Under the pieces are notes generated by a model, which saw nothing but the letters and a program-made list of their open reading frames with translations, was not told the origin of the DNA and did no database searches. A stretch of DNA of 64,000 nt from Xanthobacteraceae bacterium. GTDB taxonomy: Bacteria; Pseudomonadota; Alphaproteobacteria; Rhizobiales; Xanthobacteraceae. Shown one piece after another: positions 26,119-35,321 of this stretch; positions within the stretch are counted from its first letter, which is position 1; each line of letters starts with the position of its first letter. The stretch lies in assembly GCA_019746355.1 (NCBI GenBank), contig JAIESC010000253.1, forward strand, positions 1 to 64,000, written 5' to 3'. The position numbers and the translations under genes were made by a program.

Positions 26119-29097
26119 GTGGTCGAACGGCTGATGCCCGGTTTGGAACGGAAGCTGCGCGCTGAGGTGTCGGGCGGCGTCGATTTCGGCCGTTTTGCCC
26201 GCGGGCGCTATGCGACCGACGCGTCGCACTACCAGATCATGCCGATCGGCGTGGTGGTTCCGCGCACGATAGAAGAAGCTGAACGGGCGATAGAAATTTG
26301 CAGGGTTGAGGGCGTGCCGGTGACGCCGCGCGGCGGCGGCTCCTCGCAGGCCGGGCAGACGGTGAACCATTCCGTCATCGTCGATTGCTCGAAGCACCTC
26401 AACAAGATCCTCGATCTCGACGTGGCCGGCCGCCGCGCCCGCGTCGAGCCCGGCATCGTGCTCGACGATTTGAACCGCCAGCTTAAGGGCCACGGCCTGT
26501 GGTTTCCGGTCGATGTCTCGACCGCCTCGCGCGCCACCATCGGCGGCATGACCGCGAACAACTCCTGCGGCGGGCGTTCGCTGCGTTACGGCAACACGCG
26601 CGAGAACGTGATCGCCATCGACGCGTTGCTCGCCGGCGGCGGCAAGGCGCATTTCGGGCCGGTGGCCGCAGACCTTTCCGATGTGCCGGACGCCTCTCCG
26701 CTCAAGCCTTTGGCCCGCGACCTGTTCGCACTGGGTGCGCGCGAGGCCGATGAGATTGCCGCCCGCTTCCCGAAGGTGCAGCGGCGGGTGGGCGGTTACA
26801 ACATCGACGCGCTGGTGCCGGGCCGGAACGACGTCAACCTCGCGCACATCCTGGTGGGCTCCGAGGGCACGCTCGCGTTCTCGACCGCGATCGAGATCAG
26901 GCTGTCGCCGGTTCTGGGCAAGCGCGCGGTCGGCGCCTGCCACTTCGGCAGCTTCCACGAGGCGATGGCGGCGGCGCAGCACATCGTCAAGCTCGCGCCG
27001 ATCGCCGTCGAGCTGGTCGACGCGACGATGATCGCGCTCGCCCGTGACATCGCCATGTTCCGGCCGACGCTCGAGGCCTTCGTGCAGGGCCGCCCCGCGG
27101 CGCTGCTGCTGGTGGAGTTCGCCGAAGACCCCGACGAGAACGAGCGGCGCCTGAAGCGGCTGCACGCGCTGATGGGCGATCTCGGCTTTGATTGGCGCAA
27201 CGGCGGCGCGAAGTGGGGCGGCGTGGTCGACGTGCACGACGCCAAGCTTCAGGCCGCGATCACCGAGCTTCGCACCGCCGGCCTCAACATCATGATGTCG
27301 ATGAAGGATGCGGGAAAGCCGATCTCCTTCGTCGAGGACTGCGCGGTGCCGCTCGAGCATCTCGCCGACTACACGGCGCGCCTCACCGAGGTGTTCGAGA
27401 AGAACGGCACCAGCGGCACCTGGTACGCTCATGCCTCGGTCGGCTGCCTGCACGTGCGGCCGATCCTGAATTTGCGACTCGACAAGGACGTAAGGGCGAT
27501 GCGCGCCATCGCCGAGCAGGCGTTCGCGTTCGTGCGCGAGTACAAGGGTTCGCATTCCGGCGAGCACGGCGACGGCATCGTCCGCTCGGAGTTCCATGAG
27601 TTCATGTTCGGCAGCCGCCTGGTGCGTGCGTTCGAAGAGGTCAAGGACCGTTTCGATCCGGACGGCGTCTACAACCCGAACAAGATCGTGCGTGCGCCGA
27701 AGTTCGATGACCGGACGAGCTTCCGCTACGCGCCGGGCTATGCCGCGCAGGAGATGACGACGGCGCTCGACTGGTCGGCCTATCCAGGAAAAGGCGGCGG
27801 GTTCCAGGGCGCGGTCGAGATGTGCAACAACAACGGCGCCTGCCGCTCGCTCGCCGGCGGCGTGATGTGCCCGAGCTACCGGGTGACGCGCGAGGAGCGC
27901 GACGTGACGCGCGGGCGCGCCAACTCGCTGCGGCTTGCGATCACCGGCCAGCTTGGGCCGGACGCCTTTGCCTCCGACGAGATGGCCGAGACGCTGAAGC
28001 TCTGCGTGTCGTGCAAGGGCTGCCGCCGGGAATGCCCAACCGGCGTCGACATGGCGCGGATGAAGATCGAGGTGCAGGCGGCGCGCGCGGCGAAACACAG
28101 CCTGTCGCTGCACGACCGGCTGGTGGGCTACCTGCCGCGCTACGCGCCTTATGCGGCGAGGCTCGCATGGCTGATGAATTTGCGCGACGTGCTGCCGGGC
28201 GCGGCGAAGCTGTCGGAGGCCGTTGCGGGGTTCAGCGCGCGGCGTTCGCTGCCGAAATGGCGTTCCGATATATTCACCGACGGCGCGGCGGGTGACTCCC
28301 TCCCCCGCTCGCGGGGGAGGGGTGGGGAGGGGGCCGCCACGGACGGAGAGAGCCGGGCTCGCGAAGTCGTACTATTTGCTGACACGTTCAACCGCTATTT
28401 CGAGTGCGAGAATTTAGACGCGGCGGTGGCAGTGCTGCAGGCGGGCGGCTACCGCGTTCATCTGGTGAAGTCCGCCGACGGCTCGTCGCGCCCGCTCTGC
28501 TGTGGCCGTACCTTCCTGTCCATTGGCAAGGTCGACGAAGCACGCAAGGAGGCCGAGCGCACGCTTGCGGCGCTCGAACCGTATGTGTCCCGCGGCGTTC
28601 CGGTCGTCGGCCTCGAACCGAGTTGCCTCTTGAGCTTCCGCGACGAAGTGCCGGCGATGGTCAAGGGCGACGGCGCAAGGTGCCTCTCGGAAAACGCTTT
28701 CACCTTTGAAGAATTTCTATCGCGCGAGGCCGCTGCGGGCCGGCTCAATCTGCCGCTGAAAAAGGTCGCCGACCGCGCGCTGGTGCACGGCCACTGCCAC
28801 CAGAAGGCATTCGACGCCTTCAGCCCGGTCGAGACCGTGTTGAAGCTGGTGCCCGGCCTGAAGGTCGAGCCGATCGAGTCGAGCTGCTGCGGCATGGCCG
28901 GCAGCTTCGGCTACAGTGCCGAGACCATCGACGTGTCGCTGGCGATGGGTGAGCTGTCGCTCCTGCCCGCCGTCCGCAAGGCGGATGCTGCCACGCTGAT
29001 CGTCGCCGACGGCACCTCGTGCCGCCATCAGATCCACGACGGCGCAGGCCGCGAAGCTTTGCATGTTGCGCGCGTGCTGGCGATGAGTCTCCAATGA
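26119..29097 (+). CDS. FAD/Fe-S hydroxyacid dehydrogenase (GlcD-GlcF-type fusion)
   Basis: A 992-residue protein. Residues about 40-200 are an FAD-binding domain (VPVTPRGGGSSQAGQ), about 210-500 an FAD-oxidase C-terminal domain (HSGEHGDGIVRSEF). Iron-sulfur binding cysteines follow (CNNNGAC; CVSCKGCRRECP), and a CCG domain (SSCCGMAGSFG) lies near the C-terminus. Such fusions oxidise glycolate, D-lactate or D-2-hydroxyglutarate to the 2-oxoacid. The GTG start is supported by GGGAG 7 bases upstream. Residues about 727-745, between the Fe-S and CCG parts, are encoded by an inserted palindromic repeat (28296-28333). It is divergent from the glyoxylate aminotransferase, which favours glycolate as substrate, though this is inference. 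Confidence 0.9.
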   Translation: MVERLMPGLERKLRAEVSGGVDFGRFARGRYATDASHYQIMPIGVVVPRTIEEAERAIEICRVEGVPVTPRGGGSSQAGQTVNHSVIVDCSKHLNKILDLDVAGRRARVEPGIVLDDLNRQLKGHGLWFPVDVSTASRATIGGMTANNSCGGRSLRYGNTRENVIAIDALLAGGGKAHFGPVAADLSDVPDASPLKPLARDLFALGAREADEIAARFPKVQRRVGGYNIDALVPGRNDVNLAHILVGSEGTLAFSTAIEIRLSPVLGKRAVGACHFGSFHEAMAAAQHIVKLAPIAVELVDATMIALARDIAMFRPTLEAFVQGRPAALLLVEFAEDPDENERRLKRLHALMGDLGFDWRNGGAKWGGVVDVHDAKLQAAITELRTAGLNIMMSMKDAGKPISFVEDCAVPLEHLADYTARLTEVFEKNGTSGTWYAHASVGCLHVRPILNLRLDKDVRAMRAIAEQAFAFVREYKGSHSGEHGDGIVRSEFHEFMFGSRLVRAFEEVKDRFDPDGVYNPNKIVRAPKFDDRTSFRYAPGYAAQEMTTALDWSAYPGKGGGFQGAVEMCNNNGACRSLAGGVMCPSYRVTREERDVTRGRANSLRLAITGQLGPDAFASDEMAETLKLCVSCKGCRRECPTGVDMARMKIEVQAARAAKHSLSLHDRLVGYLPRYAPYAARLAWLMNLRDVLPGAAKLSEAVAGFSARRSLPKWRSDIFTDGAAGDSLPRSRGRGGEGAATDGESRAREVVLFADTFNRYFECENLDAAVAVLQAGGYRVHLVKSADGSSRPLCCGRTFLSIGKVDEARKEAERTLAALEPYVSRGVPVVGLEPSCLLSFRDEVPAMVKGDGARCLSENAFTFEEFLSREAAAGRLNLPLKKVADRALVHGHCHQKAFDAFSPVETVLKLVPGLKVEPIESSCCGMAGSFGYSAETIDVSLAMGELSLLPAVRKADAATLIVADGTSCRHQIHDGAGREALHVARVLAMSLQ
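28296..28333. repeat. CTCCCTCCC palindromic repeat inserted in a coding sequence
   Basis: CTCCCTCCCCCG-CTCG-CGGGGGAGGGG followed by TGGGGAGGGGG. Intergenic relatives are at 54403-54439 and 57735-57770. Here it stays in frame within the hydroxyacid dehydrogenase gene and encodes the low-complexity linker SLPRSRGRGGEGA between two folded domains. Confidence 0.85.
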
Positions 29098-29137
29098 GCG
29101 GGCCGCGCTGAACAAAACACACAGTGGGAGGATGCCG

Positions 29138-30172
29138 ATGCCCCTGCCGTTTCTACCGACCTCGCTGGTCGGCTCCTACGCCCAGCCGGAATGGCTGATC
29201 GACCGCAAGAAGCTCGCCGGCCGCTTTCCGCCGCGGGTGCGTGCGAAGGAGCTGTGGCGCATCCCGCCGGAGTTTCTCGCGCAGGCGCAGGATGACGCAA
29301 CGCTGCTCGCGATCCGCGACCAGGAGCGTGCCGGCCTCGACATCATCACCGACGGCGAGATGCGGCGGGAAAGCTATTCCAACCGGTTCGCCACCGCGCT
29401 CGAAGGCGTCGATATCGACAATCCCGGCACCGCGCTCGATCGCTCCGGCCATCCCAATCCGGTGCCGCGGGTCGCCGGCAAGGTGCGGCGCAAGCACCCG
29501 GTCGAGGTCGACGACGTGAAGTTTCTGCGCGCCAACACCGACCGCACCATCAAGATCACGGTGCCCGGCCCATTCACCATGTCGCAGCAGGCGCAGAACG
29601 ACTTCTACAAGGACGAGGCGGAAATGGCGCTCGACTATGCCTTAGCCGTCAACGCCGAGATCAAGGACCTGTTCGCGGCCGGCGCCGACATCGTGCAGAT
29701 CGACGAGCCCTACATGCAGGCCCGCCCGGAGAAGGCGCGGCAATACGGGCTGAAGTCGCTCAACGCCGCGCTCGACGGCGTGAACGGCACGACCGCGGTG
29801 CACATCTGCTTCGGATACGCCGCCATCATCCACGTCCGGCCGGAGGGCTATTCGTTCCTGCCGGAGTTCGCCAACTCGCCCGTGCAGCAGGTGTCGGTCG
29901 AGACCGCGCAGTCGGGCCTCGACTGCGCGGTGCTGGAGAAATTGCCCGGCAAGACCATCATTCTCGGCGTGCTCGACCTCTCCGACATGACGGTCGAGAC
30001 GCCGGAGACGGTGGCGAAGCGCATCCACCGCGCACTGCCGCACGTGCCGGCGGAGCGGATCGTCGTCGCGCCGGATTGCGGGCTGAAGTATCTGCCGCGC
30101 GAGGTGGCGTTCGGCAAGATGTGTGCGATGGTCGAGGGCACGAAGATCGTGCGCAAGGAGCTGACAGCTTAG
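29138..30172 (+). CDS. MetE-like cobalamin-independent methionine synthase family protein
   Basis: A 344-residue protein corresponding to the C-terminal catalytic domain of MetE. Zinc-ligand regions are visible: VHICFGYA (His and Cys) and APDCGLKYLPREVA (Cys). The start LPTSLVGSYAQPEW is typical of the archaeal/short MetE family. GGGAGG lies 6 bases before the ATG at 29138, which is therefore preferred to the ATG at 29132. Short MetE homologues transfer methyl groups to thiols from methylcobalamin or methyl-folate-type donors; many take part in demethylation of unusual substrates. It follows the hydroxyacid dehydrogenase by 40 bases, suggesting an operon. The methyl donor is unknown. Confidence 0.88.
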   Translation: MPLPFLPTSLVGSYAQPEWLIDRKKLAGRFPPRVRAKELWRIPPEFLAQAQDDATLLAIRDQERAGLDIITDGEMRRESYSNRFATALEGVDIDNPGTALDRSGHPNPVPRVAGKVRRKHPVEVDDVKFLRANTDRTIKITVPGPFTMSQQAQNDFYKDEAEMALDYALAVNAEIKDLFAAGADIVQIDEPYMQARPEKARQYGLKSLNAALDGVNGTTAVHICFGYAAIIHVRPEGYSFLPEFANSPVQQVSVETAQSGLDCAVLEKLPGKTIILGVLDLSDMTVETPETVAKRIHRALPHVPAERIVVAPDCGLKYLPREVAFGKMCAMVEGTKIVRKELTA

Positions 30173-30179
30173 GTAATCT

Positions 30180-30312
30180 CTGGTCCCGGGCGCAGCGCAG
30201 CACAAGCGAAGCGCAGTGATGCGATGCAGACCCGGGACCGTTCCACATTCGGAATTTGGTACGGTCCCGGACCAGCGGTGCACCACTTCGTGCTGCACCG
30301 CATCTGGGACAC
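30180..30312. repeat. Palindromic repeat pair GGTCCCGGG...CCCGGGACC
   Basis: Between convergent genes, GGTCCCGGGCGCAGCGCAGC pairs with GCAGACCCGGGACC (30180-30240). A second dyad, GGTGCACCACTTCGTGCTGCACC, follows at about 30276-30300. It could form stable hairpins and serve as a terminator for both genes. Confidence 0.7.
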
Positions 30313-30320
30313 GAGAGCCG

Positions 30321-32009
30321 TTATTTTCCAGCCAGGAAATCGAAATCGCAGCCCTGCTCGGCCTGCGTCACCGCGTCGACCCACAGCCGCTGATAGCCGC
30401 GCTCGGGCTTTGCCGGTGGCTTCCACTGCGTCTTGCGCTTCGCAAGCTCGGCGTCGTCCACCTTGAGGTTGAGCGTCCGTCCCTTGGTGTCGAGCTCGAT
30501 GCGGTCTCCGTCTTCCACGAGCGCCAGCGGCCCACCGGCCGCCGCTTCCGGCGAGACGTGCAGGATCACCGTGCCGAACGCGGTGCCGCTCATGCGCGCG
30601 TCGGAGAGCCGGACCATGTCCTTCAGCCCCTTCGAGCCGAGCTTTTTCGGGATCGGCAGCGCGCCGGCCTCGGGCATGCCGGGCGCGCCGATCGGGCCGG
30701 CGTTGCGCAGCACCATCACGGTCTGCGGCGTGACGTTGAGAGCCGGATCGTCGATCCGCTTTTCCAGGTCATCGAGCGAATCGAACACCAGCGCCGGGCC
30801 CTCGTGCTGGAACAGCTCCGGCGTCGCCGCCGCGAGCTTGATGGCTGCGCCGTTCGGCGCGAGGTTGCCGGTGAGGATCGCGATCGCCTCGTTCTTCACC
30901 AGCGGATTGTCGAGCGGACGGATGATCTTGTCGTCGACGTACGGAGGCCAGCGCTTGATCACGTCGCCGATGGTCTCGCCGTTGACGAGCTTGGCATTCA
31001 GATCGAGATGATTCTTGAGGCGCCGCCACAGCGCGGGGAGGCTGCCGCCGGCGTGGAAGTCCTCCATGAAATTGCCGCCGGCGGGCTTGAGATCGAGCAG
31101 CACCGGCACGTCGCGGCCGACGCGATCGAGCTCCTGCAGGTCGTAGGTGATGCCGGCGCGCCCGGCGATCGCGGCAAGATGCACGATGGCGTTGGTCGAT
31201 CCCGAGATCGCCTGCAGCACGACCGAAGCGTTCTTCAGCGCTGATTTTGTCAGCAGCTCGCTCGGCTTCGGCCCGCCGGCCATCGCCATCTCGGCGGCGC
31301 GCTTGCCGGTCGCTTCGGCAAAGCGCCAGCGATCGGACGACACCGCGGGCGCGGTTGCGGTGCCCGGCAGCATGAAGCCCAGCGTCTCGGCCATGCAGGC
31401 CATGGTCGAGGCGGTGCCCATCACCATGCAGGTGCCCGATGTCGGCATGAGCTGGTCGTGCGCGCGGTTGAGGTCGTCGCCCTCGAGCGAGCCGGCGCGG
31501 TAGGCCGCCCACAATCTCCGGCAGTCGGTGCAGGCGCCGAGCCGCGCGCCCTCGTGCTTGCCGGCGAGCATCGAGCCGACATTGACGACGATCGCCGGCA
31601 TGTCGGCCGAGATCGCGCCCATCAGCTCGGCCGGAATGGTCTTGTCGCAGCCGCCGATCAGCACCACCGCGTCGAGCGGCAGCGCCTTGATCATCTCCTC
31701 GACGTCCATCGCCATGAGGTTGCGCAACAGCATCGAGGTCGGGAACGAGAACGCCTCGTGCAGCGACACGGTCGGGAACACGAACGGCAGGGCGCCCGCC
31801 ATGCGGACGCCGCGCGAGATCGCCTCAGCCACCTGGGGGGCGGTCTTGTGGCACGGGTTGAAATCAGAAGCGGTGGACAGAATGCCGATGATCGGCCGGT
31901 CGAGCGCGTCGTCGGTGAAGCCCGCACCTTTGAGGAAGCCGCGCCGCAGGAACAGCGCGAACTCCTCGTCGCCATACTGGGCAAGCCGTGACCGCAGACC
32001 TTTTTTCAT
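30321..32009 (-). CDS. IlvD/Edd-family sugar-acid dehydratase
   Basis: A 562-residue dehydratase from the ATG at 32009. Cysteines in IGGCDKTIPAELMGA and LGACTDCRRLW are the likely 2Fe-2S ligands; the CTDCRRLW form is typical of L-arabinonate/D-xylonate-type dehydratases rather than dihydroxyacid dehydratase. The C-terminal domain contains RMSGTAFGTVILHVSPEAA. It removes water from an aldonic acid to give a 2-keto-3-deoxy acid. It is alone on its strand and convergent with the MetE-like gene. A role in branched-chain amino acid synthesis is less likely. The exact sugar acid is unknown. Confidence 0.88.
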   Translation of the reverse strand: MKKGLRSRLAQYGDEEFALFLRRGFLKGAGFTDDALDRPIIGILSTASDFNPCHKTAPQVAEAISRGVRMAGALPFVFPTVSLHEAFSFPTSMLLRNLMAMDVEEMIKALPLDAVVLIGGCDKTIPAELMGAISADMPAIVVNVGSMLAGKHEGARLGACTDCRRLWAAYRAGSLEGDDLNRAHDQLMPTSGTCMVMGTASTMACMAETLGFMLPGTATAPAVSSDRWRFAEATGKRAAEMAMAGGPKPSELLTKSALKNASVVLQAISGSTNAIVHLAAIAGRAGITYDLQELDRVGRDVPVLLDLKPAGGNFMEDFHAGGSLPALWRRLKNHLDLNAKLVNGETIGDVIKRWPPYVDDKIIRPLDNPLVKNEAIAILTGNLAPNGAAIKLAAATPELFQHEGPALVFDSLDDLEKRIDDPALNVTPQTVMVLRNAGPIGAPGMPEAGALPIPKKLGSKGLKDMVRLSDARMSGTAFGTVILHVSPEAAAGGPLALVEDGDRIELDTKGRTLNLKVDDAELAKRKTQWKPPAKPERGYQRLWVDAVTQAEQGCDFDFLAGK

Positions 32010-32444
32010 TCCATTCCCCGGACTTGGACGCTTCCAGTGCGCGAAGCGCATTGCTCCGGCTTGCGGCCGGGCAAGTCAAGGCACGGGACACCCCAAGGGA
32101 GCGTGACAAAAGAAAAGGGGTGGCCCGCCCGGAGGGGGACGAGGGCCGGGCGGGCCGATCGGATCGGCGCGGGGGAAGGGGGACTTCGCGACGCCGACCG
32201 TCAGGGTGGCGGTGATGGTGAGAGCCGCCATATGCCCGTTGGTCGCGGCCGGTTAAGAAAAGGTTCAATGCTTTATTTCGGGAATTTTCGTCCGGTTTTC
32301 GCGACCAATCGGCCGGTTTTCGGGCGAACGCGCCGCCTCTTGAGTGGGCAAAATCACGCATCCCCAGGCCGAAGCTTCGCGCCTCGCCAATCCAGGACGC
32401 CTCTCGTATTGTCCGCCGACCCATACACAAGGGGAGCTGGGCTG
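32010..32444. other. Intergenic control region with a strong dyad
   Basis: 435 bases between the divergent dehydratase and ABC binding-protein genes. A perfect 11-bp inverted repeat, GGCCCGCCCGG (32122-32132) and CCGGGCGGGCC (32146-32156), could form a hairpin or an operator. AT-richer sequence around 32255-32300 probably holds the promoter of the downstream ABC operon. No gene was seen. Confidence 0.5.
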
Positions 32445-33449
32445 ATGTTGGCAGGTCTTTCGCGGGCTTTGGTCTTGGCTTTGGCGATCGCGCCCGCGAC
32501 AGCCCAGGCGGAGCCGCTCGAGAAGGTTACCTTCGCGACCAACTGGGTGGCTCAGGCCGAGCATGGCGGCTTCTACCAGGCGCTCGCCGACGGCACATAC
32601 CGCAAGGCCGGCCTCGACGTGACCATTCTGCCGGGCGGGCCGAACGTCAACCACCGCCTGCAGCTGCTCGCCGGCAAGATCCAGTTCTACATGAGCGCCA
32701 ACACGCTGCAGGCGTTCGACGCGGCCGGCCAGAATGTGCCGACGCTGGTCGTCGCGTCGATGTTCCAGAAGGACCCGCAGGTGCTGCTGGCGCATCCGGA
32801 TCAGGGCATCGACAAGTTCGAGGACCTGAAGAAGCTGACGCTGTTCATCTCCAAGGAGGGCATAGCCTCCTATTTCCAATGGATGAAGCGGGACTTCGGC
32901 TTCGACGAGCGGCAGGTGAAGCCCTACACCTTCAATCCGCAGCCGTTTCTCGCCGACAAGAAGAGCGCGATGCAGGGCTACGTGACGTCGGAGCCGTATG
33001 CGGTCGAAAAGCAGGGCAGGTTCAAGCCGAAGGTCTTCCTGCTCGCGGACTTGGGCTTCGGCAGCTATTCGACGCTGATCGAGACCCGCCGCGACATGGT
33101 CGAGAAGAAGCCTGACGTGGTGCAGCGCTTCGTCAACGCCTCGATCACCGGCTGGTACAATTACATCTACGGCGACAGCTCGGCGGCGAACGCGCGCATC
33201 AAGCGCGACAATCCGGAGATGAGCGACGGGCTGATCGCCTATTCGATCGCCACGATGAAGCAATACGGCATCGTCGATTCCGGCGACTCGCTCAAGCTCG
33301 GCGTCGGCGCGATGACCGACGAGCGAATGAAGAGCTTCTTCGACAAGATGGTCGCGGCGGGCGTGGTCAAGGGCAGCATCGACTACAAGAAGTCGTACAC
33401 GCTGCGATTCGTGAACAAGGGCGTCGGCACAGAGTTGCGCCCGAAGTAA
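32445..33449 (+). CDS. ABC transporter substrate-binding protein, NMT1/THI5 type
   Basis: 334 residues with signal peptide LVLALAIAPATAQA. The core KVTFATNWVAQAEHGGFYQALADG is typical of the NMT1/THI5-like family, which binds pyrimidine (thiamine precursor), riboflavin, nitrate or sulfonate ligands. GGGGAG precedes the ATG at 32445. The ATPase (34542) and permease (35318) further along make a plausible importer with it, though a Bug gene lies in between. A pyrimidine-type ligand is likeliest by resemblance to ThiY, but I cannot confirm it. Confidence 0.88.
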   Translation: MLAGLSRALVLALAIAPATAQAEPLEKVTFATNWVAQAEHGGFYQALADGTYRKAGLDVTILPGGPNVNHRLQLLAGKIQFYMSANTLQAFDAAGQNVPTLVVASMFQKDPQVLLAHPDQGIDKFEDLKKLTLFISKEGIASYFQWMKRDFGFDERQVKPYTFNPQPFLADKKSAMQGYVTSEPYAVEKQGRFKPKVFLLADLGFGSYSTLIETRRDMVEKKPDVVQRFVNASITGWYNYIYGDSSAANARIKRDNPEMSDGLIAYSIATMKQYGIVDSGDSLKLGVGAMTDERMKSFFDKMVAAGVVKGSIDYKKSYTLRFVNKGVGTELRPK

Positions 33450-33456
33450 TGTTAGA

Positions 33457-33558
33457 CGTCATTACCGGGCCGCCGCGAAGCGGCGCGACCCGGTGATCTC
33501 GATCAGGCGGGCACAGTGCCCTCCTAAGCGAGATGGCCGGGTCAAGCCCGGCCATGAC
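33457..33558. repeat. Dispersed palindromic repeat, GTCATcaCCGGG type
   Basis: Copy between the NMT1-type gene and the following Bug gene. It begins CGTCATTACCGGGCC and ends GGCCATGAC, and shares GGTGATCTCGATCAGGCGGGCA with the copy at 12974-13076. Confidence 0.85.
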
Positions 33559-33579
33559 AACGGTGTCAGGGGAGAGGCA

Positions 33580-34539
33580 ATGCGCACTCTGTTGGGTTTG
33601 ATTTTGTCTGTCACGTTGTCGGCATCGGCCTTCGCGGCCGATCCGTATCCGTCGCGGCCGATCAAGCTGCTGATTCCGTTCCCGCCGGCGGGCATCACCG
33701 ATCTGTCCGGCCGGATCGTCGCCGAGGGGCTGCGCGACAAGCTCAAGCAGACGATCGTCATCGAGAACAAGCCCGGCGCCAACGGCATCGTCGGCCTGAA
33801 GGAGCTGCTCAAGGCCGAATCCGACGGCTACACGCTGATGGTCGGCAATGTCGGCTCGCTGGTGCTGAACTACGCGATGGACACCAAGGCGCCGTTCGAT
33901 CCGATGAAGGACGTGGTGCCGATCGCCGGCACCGCCGAATACGCCACCACCATGGTGGTCCACAAAGGCCTGCCGGTGAACTCGGTGCAGGAGTTCATCG
34001 CCTATGCCAAGGCACGGCAGGGCCAGCTGACCTATGGTTCGACCGGCGAGGGCTCGCTCGCCAACCTCGCGACGCAGCTCTTCATGCAGAAGACCGGGGT
34101 GAAGATGGTGCACGCGCCCTACAAGGGCGGGCCGCTGGCGCTGAACGACCTGATGGCCGGCCACATCCAGCTCATCATCGAGGTGTCGCCGGTGGTGAAC
34201 GAGCAGGTGAAGAGCGGCACCATCAAGGGCTTCGCGGTGACGAGCCCGTACCGGCAGCCGATGCTGCCGGACGTGCCGACCTTTGCGGAAGCCGGCGTGC
34301 CGGGCGTCGTCGTCACCGGCTGGCTCGGCATCTACGGCCCGCCCGGGCTGCCGAACGACGTGCGCGACAAGCTCGGAGCCGCCATCGTCGAGGTGGTGAA
34401 GGACCCGGAGATCCAAAAGAAGCTCCGCGCCATCGGCTTCGAGCCGACCGGGCAGGGCACGGCCGAATTCACCGCGCATCATGCCGCGGAGGTGAAGCGC
34501 TGGATCGCGTTCTACGGCGAAGTGGGCTTGCGGAAATAG
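33580..34539 (+). CDS. Bug-type substrate-binding protein inside an ABC importer operon
   Basis: 319 residues with leader LLGLILSVTLSASAFAA and motifs IPFPPAGITDLSGRIVA, ENKPGANGIVGLKELL, YGSTGEGSLANLATQLF and APYKGGPLALNDLMAGH. Its start at 33580 follows GGGGAGAGGC. It ends 2 bases before the ABC ATPase start, so it is translationally linked to the ABC genes although Bug proteins normally serve TctAB-type secondary transporters. It may be a recent insertion or a second binding protein of the system. Confidence 0.88.
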   Translation: MRTLLGLILSVTLSASAFAADPYPSRPIKLLIPFPPAGITDLSGRIVAEGLRDKLKQTIVIENKPGANGIVGLKELLKAESDGYTLMVGNVGSLVLNYAMDTKAPFDPMKDVVPIAGTAEYATTMVVHKGLPVNSVQEFIAYAKARQGQLTYGSTGEGSLANLATQLFMQKTGVKMVHAPYKGGPLALNDLMAGHIQLIIEVSPVVNEQVKSGTIKGFAVTSPYRQPMLPDVPTFAEAGVPGVVVTGWLGIYGPPGLPNDVRDKLGAAIVEVVKDPEIQKKLRAIGFEPTGQGTAEFTAHHAAEVKRWIAFYGEVGLRK

Positions 34540-34541
34540 CG

Positions 34542-35321
34542 ATGGCGGGGTCGCCTTCCGCTCCGCTCGTCACGCTGCGCGGGGTCGGCAAGACGTTCGG
34601 ATCGGGGACGGTGGCGCTCGCCGGCCTCGATCTCGATATCCGCGGCGGCGAATTCCTGTCGCTGCTCGGGCCGTCCGGCTGCGGCAAGTCCACGGCCTTG
34701 CGCATCGTTGCGGGCTTGAGCGAACCGACCAGCGGCACCGTCACCTGGCGCGATCCGGACGCGCGCAAGGGCTTAGGCTTCGTGTTCCAGGAGCCGACGC
34801 TGATGCCCTGGGCCACGGTGTTCAACAACGTGTACCTGCCGCTGAAGCTTGCCGGCGAAAGCCGCACCGCCGTTCAGGCGCGGGTGACGGGAACGCTGTC
34901 GCGGGTCGGCCTCGCCGATTTTGCCGACGCCTATCCGCGCGAGCTCTCCGGCGGCATGCGGATGCGGGTGTCGATCGCCCGCGCGCTGGTCACCGCGCCG
35001 CGCATTCTCCTGATGGACGAGCCGTTCGCGGCGCTCGACGAGATCACCCGCTTCAAGCTCAACGACGATCTCGTCGCGCTCTGGCGCGAGCTGAAGATGA
35101 CGGTGGTGTTCGTCACTCATTCGGTGTTCGAGTCGGTCTATCTCTCCAACCGCATCGTCGTGATGACCGGCCGCCCCGGCCGGGTGTCGAGCGAGCTTAT
35201 AATCGACGCGCCGGGCCGTGACGCGCAATTCCGCACCTCGGCGGAGTATGCCGCCTATTGCCGTGTTGCTTCCGAGGCGCTGGCGAAGGCGATGCAGCCG
35301 CGCGCGGGAGCCGCGGCATGA
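34542..35321 (+). CDS. ABC transporter ATP-binding protein (nitrate/sulfonate/pyrimidine type)
   Basis: 259 residues with the Walker A motif GPSGCGKST, signature LSGGMRMRVSIARAL, Walker B RILLMDEPFAALD and the switch histidine in VVFVTHSVFES. It is the SsuB/TauB/ThiZ type. It overlaps the permease gene by 4 bases (ATGA), confirming an operon. It powers import with the NMT1/THI5-type binding protein at 32445, and perhaps with the intervening Bug protein. Confidence 0.93.
   Translation: MAGSPSAPLVTLRGVGKTFGSGTVALAGLDLDIRGGEFLSLLGPSGCGKSTALRIVAGLSEPTSGTVTWRDPDARKGLGFVFQEPTLMPWATVFNNVYLPLKLAGESRTAVQARVTGTLSRVGLADFADAYPRELSGGMRMRVSIARALVTAPRILLMDEPFAALDEITRFKLNDDLVALWRELKMTVVFVTHSVFESVYLSNRIVVMTGRPGRVSSELIIDAPGRDAQFRTSAEYAAYCRVASEALAKAMQPRAGAAA

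Noticed and set aside
26059..28113. A 684-codon open frame on the minus strand
   Set aside because: It is antisense to the hydroxyacid dehydrogenase, has the Arg/His/Ala-rich composition of GC-rich shadow frames and no recognisable domain.
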